Assembly: GCF_010389155.1 (NCBI RefSeq)
Contig: NC_057765.1
Location: 6,386,001-6,450,000, forward strand
Direction of reading: 5' to 3'
DNA from: Erigeron canadensis
Taxonomy: Eukaryota; Streptophyta; Magnoliopsida; Asterales; Asteraceae
DNA length: 64,000 bases
The stretch's first letter is position 1, and each line of letters starts with the position of its first letter. Both the position numbers and the translations under genes were made by a program. Under the pieces are notes generated by a model. It was not told where the DNA came from. It did no database searches and saw nothing but the letters and a program-made list of their open reading frames with translations. Below, piece by piece: positions 1 through 10,533 of this stretch.

Positions 1-506
1 TTAATCAAGAAAATATCAACAAATTCAAAATTTCACAAGAAAATGACCTAGAATTTTAATCTTTCAATCAACCGATTTCAATCACAAGTTGAAACAGGAA
101 TTATCTAAAAATTGAAGTAAATCGATTAAAAACGCCAGCAAGAACGATCGAAACAAGAAAAATGACCTAATTCGATCAATTTCTGATTCAATGATCGGAA
201 AAAATGGCTAAATCGATACTTCGGTGACTTGAATAACAACCGGAATGGATCAAAACGAGCAATTTATGTGCTTTGATACCATATGAACAAATTAAGCGGA
301 AGCAAATTTTAGAGAGAATTTAGAGATTTGGGGGAATAATATTTCATTGAATTAGTTAAAATGAAATTGATTTTACAAGTTTAAATAATAAAAGTAACCG
401 CCTAAACTAACTCAAATACTAATTTACACATCTTGTCCCTATAGTTACAATTAGAACAAAACTAAACAAAACTATCCAAACTAAAACTATACATTCTATA
501 ATATCA
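1..506 (-). mobile_element. 5' end of a copia-type LTR retrotransposon: LTR and leader, cut by window edge
   Basis: On the minus strand a sequence TGGTATCAAAGC (positions 281-270) matches the initiator-methionine tRNA primer-binding site used by plant copia elements. Two bases separate it from a candidate LTR at 284-506, which on the minus strand begins TGATATTATAG and ends TTGTTCA, so it has the expected TG...CA ends. Positions 1-269 would then be leader and gag-proximal DNA; I see no convincing gag frame in it. The other LTR lies outside the window, so neither the LTR length nor a target duplication can be confirmed. The outer edge (506) is a guess from the TG/CA rule. Confidence 0.45.
270..281 (-). 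promoter_or_regulatory. Primer-binding site, initiator Met-tRNA type
   Basis: The complement reads TGGTATCAAAGC, the usual copia primer-binding site, sitting two bases inside the LTR edge at 284. Reverse transcription of the minus-strand element would be primed here. Confidence 0.5.
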
Positions 507-1797
507 CGAGGAGGAAGAACAAGGACGGAGATAGATTTGGTTTTATAAGTTTCAAAGGAGTCAAGGAAGTGAGAGGTCTAAATATGGCTAAAAAGTGTTG
601 TAGAAAGTTATGTTTTTCATTTCAGACATTTATATAAATTAAAATTTGGAGTCAGATAGTTTTGTGTTAAAAAAAGAATAAAAATTTATATATTTAGAAA
701 GAGACATGCCCTTTAATGTTCCCAAACTTTATCAAATAGATATTCGTCAAAGGAAAATATTAGTGGTGAACATAAAGTGAGTTCATTCCGTTAAAATAAA
801 CACGAGATAGTCATGTCGATTGTAGTGCACTAGTGCTAGAAAATAGGTCCCGTGCCAATAAAAGATGGCATGATGACATGAAAGTTTTATAAAGGTTAAT
901 TATGCATTTTGGTGAATTCAACAGGGCTTTTTCATAAGATAGCTTCATCCTATCCAACAAACAATAATGCTATTTTAAGATGCTTTATCTCTATTATCTG
1001 GGGTACTTTTTTTTTTTTATTGTATCATTTAACTATCCACAACAATTTATGTCATACATTTTTCAATAATATCTGTGCATTTATTGTGTATGGTCTAAAG
1101 TGTTATAAAGATAAAACTGCCCATTAATTAAAACTAGACAGAGATAAAACTTATTCAAATAGTTCTTTTATTTGTATAGAAACTTATTCAAATAGTTAAT
1201 TTAGTATAACAATTTACATTTTACACTGTTGTATGTCATACAGTAATATATGTACATTTTTTGTGTATGGCTAAAAAATATTGTAAAATATTGTCACCGA
1301 TTATTTAGATCTAGACAGGATAAAACTTATTTAAATGGTTCATTTTTATTTTTTAAAGCATTTAGGAAGATGCTAAACAAACCCTTGAGGTTTTACCTAA
1401 CATGTATAAAAAGATTATACATTTCCATATTAAAAGCTTACTCTTGAATTTATGGTAATTATACAACTAATTAATACCTAAAGCCTTAGAGCTTTATTTA
1501 GCAAAACACATAATTAATATACATGCTAAATCTAGTAAGAATAATATTACACTGACAAGTGGGGGTTAGTGGCCCAATAATTCTATTCCGTTGATAAATT
1601 TTTCCTTTATTATTCGTTTTCCAATTTTCATTGATTCATACTGTTGCCATTTTGTAAAGAGCAACAACCTTATAATTAACGAAACATGGGCCACACTGGA
1701 AAGCCTTAGCTAATTATGAGCCACAAGCCCATATATGTCCCTACAAGCTACACCGTTAAAAAAAAAAAAGTGAAAAACTACAGATAAATGTGGATGG

Positions 1798-1840
<43 letters not shown>

Positions 1841-2554
1841 TTAATAACTAGGTAATTTTTTAAAATAATTTTATATAGAAAAATCGGATAAACTTTTATC
1901 AAATATTCAATTATTATAATATAAAAAAGTTACATAATATGTAAAATGTTTCTGAATTTTTTTAATTGAGAAACCAAATCTAGTGTTGGCAAAAAGAATA
2001 GTTTGAAATGAGAAACTAAATTAAGTGTTAAAAAAGATGATAAATAGTCTAAATTTCTAATCTAGAAACCAAGTAGTCTAAACTACTCAATCAGTGATAT
2101 GAGTAATAGTTTGAAGGAAATAAATACTCTAAATTTATTTTCGACTTTACTAGTAAGTATTTTGAACTTTAAATTAAAACTAAAGGTGGAGATTAAAAAG
2201 TGATTTTGATCTTAACTCATGATTTTAATATAAAGATTAATATCTTCAACTTTACTAGTAAAGTTAGAAATAACTTTAAAATAACTTTAGAGTTTGATTA
2301 CATTGCTCTGTTGTAAAATATATTTATGTTATTGTATGCTAACAAACACGTAATTAATTCAAGTGTCTCAAGATAAAGAGTTAATTTTTTATTCATAGAT
2401 CCCCGTCCTGGATTCTCATATTGTATTGGAAATGTTTACTGAAAAGAAAAAAATCAAACGAATATTTATCATTGTATATACGACTTTTTTTATTATGCTA
2501 TCTGCGATCGGATAATAGCTAATTATTAATTTATTTTGACACTTCTGGAAACTT
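507..2554. other. AT-rich intergenic DNA, no gene seen
   Basis: No open frame here looks like a protein. The stretch holds T-rich and A-rich runs and an alternating TA microsatellite at about 1805-1838. Two loosely similar blocks near 1020-1110 and 1200-1290 share a phrase like 'TTGTGTATGG', perhaps remnants of a small element, but no ends can be drawn. Confidence 0.5.
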
Positions 2555-2557
2555 TTA

Positions 2558-2918
2558 GGGTGCGTTTAGTTATGGAAAACAACCATTTTTTTCTATTTTT
2601 GTTTTCAAAGAAAACATGAAAAACAAAAAACGCGTTTTAATCATAGTTTTCTAAGAATATTTTCAAAGAAAATAGAAAACAATGTTTTCTACTTTTCAAT
2701 GGAAAATTTGAAAACAACTTTTTCTTGTTTTCTATTTTCCGTTTTCATTTTCCACTACCCCATCCCTTTCCTCTCACATCCCTAACATGTTTTATAGTTT
2801 TCTAATTAAAGTTCGTTTTCAAAAAATTTATTTGTTTTAAAAAAATAAAAACCCTTCTCATTTTTCAGAAAATTAAAAATGAAAAATCATAAAACATTTT
2901 ATACAACCAAGCGCCCCC
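2558..2918. mobile_element. Tourist-like MITE (PIF/Harbinger type)
   Basis: The 361 bp block starts GGGTGCGTTTAGTTATGG and its other end, read on the complement, starts GGGGGCGCTTGGTTGTAT, imperfect terminal inverted repeats. It is flanked on both sides by TTA (2555-2557 and 2919-2921), the three-base duplication made by PIF/Harbinger transposases. It has no coding capacity. Its ends resemble those of the full Harbinger element that begins only 160 bp downstream, so that element or a relative could mobilise it. Confidence 0.75.
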
Positions 2919-3403
2919 TTAATATTTGGAAAAACTTTGCGTTCTCAAATTAGGTTGTTAACGAGTCCAAATTGTTCCACCGTGCTCGCGTGCAGATTTC
3001 GAGTTTTAAAAAAACCCCGCTAGAGGTTTTTGGAAATTTTTCTGAGTTTATTTACTTTCAGATGTGTATATTACTTGGGGGTGTTTGGTTCATGGAATTC
3101 CTGGGAATTTGAATCCCACACTTTCCTATGTTTGGTTCAACAAAAGGATGGAATTGGAATTTAGAATTTTTCATCAAATTCTTTAAATCAATGAATTCCT
3201 AATTCCATCCATATATCGATGGAAAGCTTATGAATCCTTTGGAGTTCAGACAATAGACCAAAAGCCCCTCCCACCACAAATGAACCCTAGCTGCAACATA
3301 ATTCCATCATTTTCAAAACCTTCACCTACCTGATCTAGATCTATATTGTTCTTCCAAAAGGTAAATATTTTTTCATCTTCTTCAAAACCTTCTTCTTCGT
3401 AAA

Positions 3404-3437
<34 letters not shown>

Positions 3438-3663
3438 AATCCGTATATATATATAAATCTGTCATTGATTTTCATTTCACCTCTTTTATCATCATGGAAT
3501 TGTTAAGTTAAGTTTTAATTATTAATAACTTGTTATGCTAGTATATATGTCTCTGCTCTTTTTTTTATTATATCTATACATATATACACACATACTGTTA
3601 AATGGGTATATGTAAAACCAGTTGTTCTTCAAGTGTAATATATGAAAATTTTATGGACAGGAC

Positions 3664-4905
3664 ATGGCATGGCTTAGTTTAACAGCCCGAAAACGTAAGC
3701 AAAGAAGACAAACATTGATTCTAGCTTGGTGGAATCAAGTGAATATAATTATTTGTTGGTTTATTGTATGTCTTTACATGTTGATTATTGAATACCAAAT
3801 TGATAAACCATGTATTCGATACACTTTGTCAAAAATAAGTCGACACTCAATTTTGAATAGATATGTTTACGGGAACGATACTTTAGCAATATCAAATATT
3901 AGGATGACTCAGAGGTGTTTTGAGAAGTTGTGTGGCATGCTTATAACATTTGGTGTTTTAAAAGCAAGTAGAAATATGGATATAGAAGAACAAGTTACTA
4001 TTTTTCTTCATATGATAGCTCATAATATTAAGAATCGTGTCATGATAAGCAACTTTCATCGTTCGGGAGAAACAATTAGTAGAACTTTTTCCCGAGTTTG
4101 CAATGCGGTTATCATATTGCATTCACGTTTGCTAAAGAAACCCGAAGCCGTTCCTGAGAACTCCACAGACCATAGATGGAAATGGTTCAAGGTATATGTA
4201 TTCATCATATTAAGTTATTAACTATATATATGTTAGTAACTTGCAACATATAATAACCTGTTTATTTTTTTCTTTTAGAATTGTTTAGGAGCTTTAGACG
4301 GAACATACATACAATGTTTAGTACCAATCGGGGAGAGGCCTAGGTATAGAACAAGAAAGGGAGATATCGCCACAAATGTGTTAGGCGTGTGTTCACAAGA
4401 TATGCAATTCATATTTGTCTTACCGGGTTGGGAAGGGTCTGCAGCTGATGGTAGAGTCTTACGGGATGCTCTTGATCGTCCTAATGGATTAAGAGTTGCT
4501 AGACCCGGTTACTATTTGGTAGATGCTGGATATACAAATGGAGAGGGTTTTTTAGCCCCTTATAGAGGACAAAGATATCATTTAAATGATTGGAGTGATG
4601 GACACCAACCGACTACACCAAAAGAATTCTATAACATGAGACATTCATCCGCAAGAAATGTAATAGAAAGATGTTTCGGGCTTTTGAAAGGAAGGTGGAA
4701 AATTTTAAAGGACAACTCATTTTATCCTATCGATACGAAGATTAGGATCATAATGGCATGTTGTCTCCTCCATAATTTTATAAGACAAGAATTAGAAGAT
4801 GACCCGCAAGAAATGGAAGATGTTGTAGATGAGGGAACCGGAGATGGAGCTGGAAATGGAGATGGATATGGAGAAGAGTATTTGAACCATTTATGTAGGT
4901 TGTGA
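3664..4905 (+). CDS. PIF/Harbinger transposase (DDE superfamily, DDE_Tnp_4 type), two exons
   Basis: Exon 1 is 3664-4191 and exon 2 is 4279-4905, joined in frame through a GT-AG intron of 87 bp; the product is 384 aa. The N-terminal region is followed by a helical block ending HRWKWFK at the exon junction, typical of plant PIF-like transposases. The catalytic acidic residues are all present: D183 in GALDGTYI, D258 in [10 protein letters not shown] and E306 in [14 protein letters not shown], with 47 residues between the second D and the E. The C-terminus is acidic and Gly-rich. No stop or frameshift is seen, so the gene could be functional. The start is the first ATG in the open frame; an upstream noncoding exon is possible. 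It acts in the nucleus on the element's inverted repeats. Confidence 0.9.
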
Positions 4906-5149
4906 TTTGAACCATTTATGTAGGCTGTGATTAAACCATTTGTGATGTTGCTTTGTTGCTGCTGTTATTAGTATTATGTGAACCTTGTATTCTAAACATA
5001 ATTTATAATGTTTTATTGTTTCTGTTTTTAATTTTTTACTGTATTTATGTATTGCTGTTTCTGTATTATTGTTATACCTTTGTTCTGTTTTGCTGTTTCT
5101 GTTTTTAGTGCAGTTTGAGTGTTATTTAGGCTATTTGTAGTGGAGTTTG

Positions 5150-5705
5150 AGTGTTGCTTTAATTAGATTGTTTAGGGCTGGTTATCCTGCAAGTTTTATG
5201 CAAGTTTTAAGCTGTTCTATGGCTAATTTTATGCAAGTTTTATCCTGCAAGTTTTATGCAAGTTTTAGGCTGTTTTTTCTGCAGTTTTGGGCTGATTTTT
5301 CTGCAGTTTTAAGGTCTGTTCTATGGCTAATTTTACTGCAAGTTTTAGGCTATTTTTTCTGCAGTATTGAACTGATTTTTCTGCAGTTTTGAGGTCTGTT
5401 CTATGGCTAATTTGACTGTAAGTTTTTGGCTGTTTTTACTGCAGTTTTGGGCTGACTTTTATGCAGTTTTGAGGTCTGTTCTATGGCTAATTTTACTGTA
5501 AGTTTTAGGCTGTTTTTACTGCAGTTTTGGGCTAATTTTTCTGCAGTTTAGGACTGTTTTTACTGTAAGTTTTAGGCTGTTTTTACTGCAGTTGTATGGC
5601 TATTTTTGATGCTGTTTTTACTGCAAGTTTTGGGTTATTTTGCTGCAGTTTTGGTTGCTGTTTAGTGCAGTTTTTTGTAACCTGTTTTTACTGTTAGTTA
5701 CAACT
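5150..5705. repeat. Degenerate minisatellite between the two Harbinger genes
   Basis: About 550 bp made of variants of a 20-25 bp unit around 'CTGCAGTTTTGGGCTG', interspersed with recurring phrases 'ACTGCAAGTTTTAGGCTG' and 'GAGGTCTGTTCTATGGCTAA', giving a higher-order pattern. Open frames through it are artefacts of the repeat. It lies between the transposase stop and the Myb-like start. Confidence 0.75.
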
Positions 5706-5727
5706 GTTTTTACTGCATAATACAGGT

Positions 5728-6729
5728 ATGACAAGTCAAAACAAAACCTATCGGGGATGGACGAAAGAAGAAGATGCAAAGTTGGTGGAAGCTTTACTAA
5801 CCATGGTAAATGTAGGAGGATATAAAGCCGATAATGGCTTTAGATCAGGGTATTTAACTCATCTTGAAGCAACCTTGAAAGTATCGCTTCCTGAGTCGGG
5901 TCTTTTGGGTAAACCTCACATTGAATCAAGAATAAAAACAATGAAAAAAGATTGGCAAGTTGTATTTGATATGTTGAATACAAGTGGGTTTGGTTATGAT
6001 AAGGAGAACAATTGTGTGACCACGACATCTCCAGGAGTATGGGATGCTTATCTTCAGGTATTACCTTGGTTTTATTATTATTATTAAGTTGTTTACAATT
6101 ATAATTGGGTAGTAACATGGCAGATTTGATATATATATATATATATACATATTTTTTGTTTTAATGTGATATAGAGTCATAAAGGGACATCAAAATGGAA
6201 AAATAAAAAGCTTCCACATTATGAAGATTTATGTATTGTTTTTGGAAAAGATCGAGCTCAAGGAAATAGAGCCAAGGTTGCTACCGAGATGGAAGAGCAA
6301 GTGAATATTGAGGAACTAGAGGAAGACTCGCATGATAGTTTTGATGAAGCGATGGAAGGTAGCCACACGACACGTACCACCACAAGTGTTCAAGTTGAAG
6401 AAGTTTCAAGTGTTCCTAGTAAGAAAAGGAAGAGCACATCTCAAACAACTTCTATGGTTGAAAGTTTCAATGATGCGGTTATGTATTTTGGTGAACGTCT
6501 CAAAGAATCATCGGCGGAATTGAGTGAAGGTATAAAACTTGAAGTTGAACTTAATAAAAAAACCGCTATGCTAACGTTGGAGCTTGAAAAAATGACATCA
6601 CTATCTCAATTGGAAAGGTTTAAGGCAATTCGTAAAATGAAAAGTGATCATGATAGTGTACTTACTTTTTGGGATTTGAAGGAAGAAGAAAGGGAGGATT
6701 GGGTACGGTTTGTGATGTCGGAAAATTAA
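5728..6729 (+). CDS. Harbinger-associated Myb/SANT-like DNA-binding protein, two exons
   Basis: Exon 1 is 5728-6057 and exon 2 is 6175-6729, joined in frame across a GT-AG intron; product 294 aa. Residues about 9-135 form the Myb/SANT-like domain seen in plant PIF/Harbinger ORF2 proteins (Myb_DNA-bind_3 type): it opens with RGWTKEEDAKLVEALL, continues through SRIKTMKKDW and GVWDAYLQSHKG, and ends PHYEDLCIVFGKDRA. The rest is acidic and Ser/Thr-rich, with a basic KKRK cluster that could be a nuclear localisation signal, then a predicted helical tail rich in Glu and Lys. It follows the transposase on the same strand inside the same inverted repeats. The frame is intact. By family knowledge it partners the transposase; binding to these particular ends is inferred. 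Confidence 0.88.
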
Positions 6730-7394
6730 GAAAATGGTTAAGGTAATATAGTTTATGTCGAAGTTAGTGGTACTTATTTTGAAGCTTTTGGATGTACGGT
6801 TTTTTGAACCAATTGTAGTTTGAAAAAGACATGGTAAGTTGTAATAGTTGGTTTGTTTGGAACAAATTCGATGCATATTGTGGGATTTGTTTGTATGAAT
6901 GGTTGTAGTGTATGACAAATGAATATTAATTGTGAATTACATATGAATTAATTAAAGGGTATTTTTGTCATTTGACATAAATTACATTCCAATTCCTTTG
7001 ATAAATTTTATTGAATTCTGCCAACCAAACAGAACACAGATTTTAAAACATTAAGATTCCAATTCCATTGACAGATTCCAATTCCTTCAAAAACATTCCG
7101 CGAACCAAACACCCCCTGAGAGTTGAGACGATGTGAAAAATCCACTAATAACGAGTACACATTCAAATAAAAGTACCATATTTTGTATAGTCTCAATTAT
7201 AAAAGTTTATTAGACTCATTTCTAACAGTTTCGTCGTTTTTATTCCTCGGTTAAAAGTGACACTATTATCACAACCTTGTTGGTTGTCTCATCAGTATTA
7301 ATGTGCCAGATAATTGACAAGCGCTTGTGGGTCACGGTTAGTTTCTTTTGGCATTGGGTAACACCACCAGGTCAACGGTCAACCCCACCAGGGT

Positions 7395-7518
7395 ATTAGC
7401 GGCGACGTTGCCGCTAATAGTGGGACCCCCGACAAACTGCAACGCTGCCTGACAGACCACTACGGTTGAATGCCACGTCACCACTATTTGCGGCGAAAAT
7501 AGTGGTAACGTGGCATTC
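7395..7518. repeat. Subterminal palindromes, left MULE end
   Basis: Two hairpin-forming sequences. At 7395-7418 nine-base arms ATTAGCGGC and GCCGCTAAT surround GACGTT. At 7468-7518 two 22-base arms (7468-7489 and 7497-7518) match in 21 of 22 positions around a 7-base loop containing GCGGCGA. The cores CACTATT and GCGGCGACG recur at the right end. Confidence 0.8.
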
Positions 7519-7595
7519 GACTGACATCTCGGGAATGGTTATTTGCCATACTTCACCGACTGACATCTCGGGAATGGTTATTTGCCATACTTCGA
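7518..7595. repeat. 39-bp tandem duplication
   Basis: The phrase beginning CGACTGACATCTCGGGAATG occurs at 7518 and again at 7557, directly adjacent, almost identical over 39 bp. It lies in the 5' noncoding part of the MULE. Confidence 0.85.
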
Positions 7596-7896
7596 TAGGA
7601 TCAAAAGATGGCAGCCCATAGGAATCATCGTTTTCAAACACTATATATATAATCGTCGTTTTCAAACTGAATCATTGTATATTTCGAAAAAAAATTTCAA
7701 ACATAGGAATCATCGTTTTCATTACATATTTGTAGTTGCTGGTATTGTGTATCTTTCCTTTTCAAGCGTATTGTTTATATATATATATATTATGAAGATA
7801 GATATAGATATTATACATATGTGTAAATATATATATATATATAGTGTGGACACCATCAATAGTTAATGAGCTAGATTTTTACTTGAATTGTTTCAG

Positions 7897-10533
7897 ATGG
7901 ATAGTTTGCAGGATATTTGGGCAGACCCAGAAAACGTACGTATTGAAGTGCCGGATAATGTGTTTGAGCAACCTGATGCAGACGGTGAATTTGAATGCGA
8001 AGCTGGGGACTTTGAAACTAATGAGGTGTTCGGTTCCTTTGTAGAATTGACGGAGTGGGCTCAAAGAACAACAATGGATTTGGGTTATGTTCTAGTCATA
8101 CGGTGGACGAACAAAAACTCAAAAGAGGTGGTCAATAAAGTGACACTTATATGTCACCACGGTGGAGCGCGCGATGCAAGGTTAATTGGCCCACCCAAAC
8201 GGTCCAGTAAGATAGGTTGTCCCTTCACTTTAATAGGCCGCCATGGGCGTGATGGTGGTTGGAGGTTAACCGTCAAGGATTGGAGACACAATCATGATCC
8301 AACTACCGATCTGCAAGGGAATGAGTACGCGAGACGGATGACGGATGAAGAAAAGGAATATGTGGGGACCCAATCGGGTCGCGGTTTGTACCCACATCAG
8401 ATCCTGGTATACCTCAAACTTGAATTTCCGGGAAACCTGACTCGGAAAGGAGACATTACCAACTTCCTGAAATCGAGACGGAGGTCGGGCCAAGCAGGGC
8501 GTACTCCAATGCAGGTACAAACATTAAATATTATATTGTACTACGTTGTTGGAAGTGACTTACTTACTATATCTTGGTCACTTTTCGCAGGTTATGTTCT
8601 CACTGTTGCAGGAGAAAAGGTACTTTTACCAGTTCACGACAAATAACAAAAATGGACGCTTGGAGAACCTGTTTTTCATTCATCCAACATCAATGACCCT
8701 ATGGCGCGCATTTCCCTGGGTTATTGAAATAGACTCCACGTACAAAACCAACATCTACAACATGCCGCTAGTTGAGATCGTCGGTGTGACTTCAACGGGG
8801 AAGACCTTCAGTTTAGCGTATGCGTTTATCGTATATGAGCGGGAGGCGAATTATCAATGGGTGTTACGATGTCTCAAGTCCACCCTTGCTGATAGCTTTT
8901 CCGTTCGTGTCGTTCTTACTGACAGGGAGTTGGCCCTGATGAGAGATTTGAAGGTTGTTATGCCGGAAGCGAAACAACTGTTGTGTAGGTACCACATATG
9001 GCAAAACATAATCAAGCACTGCGAACCGGCATTGCGGATGAAGAAAGATGTTAACATTGACAGGCTTAACGACTAGTGGAAAAAAGTCTATCAATCTCGG
9101 ACTTTTGACGAGTTTAAGTCACACGAGAAAGAGTTAAAGAATAAACTTGCAGGTTTCCCAGGCGTCTACAAGTACCTGACCGATAATTGGTTGTCCTCGT
9201 ACCGAGAGCAGTTTGTGTCTTGTTGGGTCGATGAACACCTCAACTACCAAAACCACACCACAAACAGAGTGGAGGCCGAGCACCACCTACTGAAGGAAGA
9301 ATTGAGGGGGAAATGCACATTTACTAGAATCCTGCAATGTGTTGATTCTGTCCTGATCGGTCAAGAGACAGAAATAAGGGGCCAACAGGACCTGTTGGGA
9401 AAGGTTTCACATAAAGCTTTGGACATCATGGCTGATGAAATCGTACGCTTAGACAAAGTCCTTAAAAGACATGTAAAAAAATGCGGGTGCAAGGTTCAGT
9501 CCAGTTGCGGGCTACCATGTGCCTGCAAGATTGCCGAGTACATGCAGCGCGGTTAGTATGGTTTATTACTTGTATTTTTCCATCAAAAGGACATAATTTC
9601 GTATACTTATTGATATCAAAAAAAATGCAGGGACTCGTATTCAGCCTCATGTGATAGACCCGTTTTGGAGAAAGCTTGACTTAACATCGTGGACATGCGT
9701 AGAAGACGAAGACGATGTCCATAAAGTCGTTGATGGTCTTACAAATTTCTTGGATCAGCAACCCAAGGCCCAAAAGAAACATTGGTTGTCAAAAATTAAA
9801 GACATGTTTAAGCCCGGTAAGATACAAGTGAAAGATCCTCTTGTTCAAAAGACCACACGCGGAAGACCAGTCGGCTCGAAACAAAAGCCGCCAAAGGTAT
9901 ACATAATACATCATAAATTTTTCTATCTCATTCAATAAATACATCATATATAACTACCTTAGTTTAGGTAACTGATTCTTACTAATGGTCTAGGTGCTGG
10001 ATCTCAACAAAAACCCAACTGGGCTTCGAAAATCCAAGTCTAGTCGACCGAGGGAATACAAGGTGCCAGATTTGAACAAACCCCCACCTGCGCAGCCCGC
10101 CAGACACAGTTTGTACGAGCCATCCCAGTCCTGTCGTTATCCCGAGAAACGAAACTTGTTCGAGGATCAATCCCACCCCGAAGCAGAGTGGGTCAAAGAT
10201 AATCCTGACCTTTTCGGAAACCTGCACCCATATCCAGGTCTTGATGATATATATACATTCGGGGAGCCGTCCCAATCCTACGGGGTCGGGGAAACACCAT
10301 ATGTGACACAAAAATTATATGGCTTCGGGGAAACGTCCCAAGCCCATTGGCTCAACTATGACCAACCATATTCCAACTTAGTTGATGACTTCTTCGGGGC
10401 ACCATGGACACAACCTAACTATGCACCCATATATGAAACAACGCAGGAGCAGGTGTCAGATCCAGAGTCAGAGGCACAGTCCTCGGCCAATTGGGTTGGG
10501 TATGTTGCAGAACCGTATAATGCCAGGTCTTGA
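7897..10533 (+). pseudogene. MULE transposase, FAR1-like, disrupted by one nonsense codon
   Basis: Four exons join in frame: 7897-8514, 8591-9551, 9631-9896 and 9994-10533, 794 codons. The N-terminal part (about residues 55-140) is a FAR1-type zinc DNA-binding domain with the WRHNHDPTTD histidine motif. The MULE catalytic core follows: D254 in EIDSTYKTN, D317 in VVLTDRELALM and E434 in TTNRVEAEHHLLK. A Cys-rich CGCKVQSSCGLPCACK segment looks like a modified SWIM finger, then an AT-hook-like GRPVGSKQK, then a Pro/Tyr-rich tail. A TAG at 9074-9076 (codon 368, before WKKVYQ) interrupts an otherwise open frame. The ATG at 7897 directly follows a splice-acceptor-like TTGTTTCAG, so an upstream noncoding exon is likely. 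Without the stop it would be a nuclear transposase. Confidence 0.88.

Larger units (their letters stand above)
3077..7116 (+). mobile_element. Complete PIF/Harbinger DNA transposon
   Basis: The 4.04 kb unit has terminal inverted repeats GGGGGTGTTTGGTTC at 3077-3091 and its complement at 7102-7116. Inside are the two genes expected of an autonomous plant Harbinger, both on the plus strand: a DDE transposase (3664-4905) and a Myb/SANT-like protein (5728-6729). Known biology of the family is that the transposase cuts and the Myb-like partner binds subterminal DNA and helps nuclear import. The flanking three bases (CTT and TGA) do not match, so the expected TWA duplication is not visible. A degenerate minisatellite separates the two genes. 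Confidence 0.85.

Noticed and set aside
5147..5392. Open frame of 81 codons after the Harbinger transposase
   Set aside because: It is a translation of the CTGCAGTTTT minisatellite, low-complexity Phe/Leu/Cys, with no family resemblance.
3074..7119. Three-base target duplication for the Harbinger element
   Set aside because: CTT on the left and TGA on the right do not match, so none is claimed.
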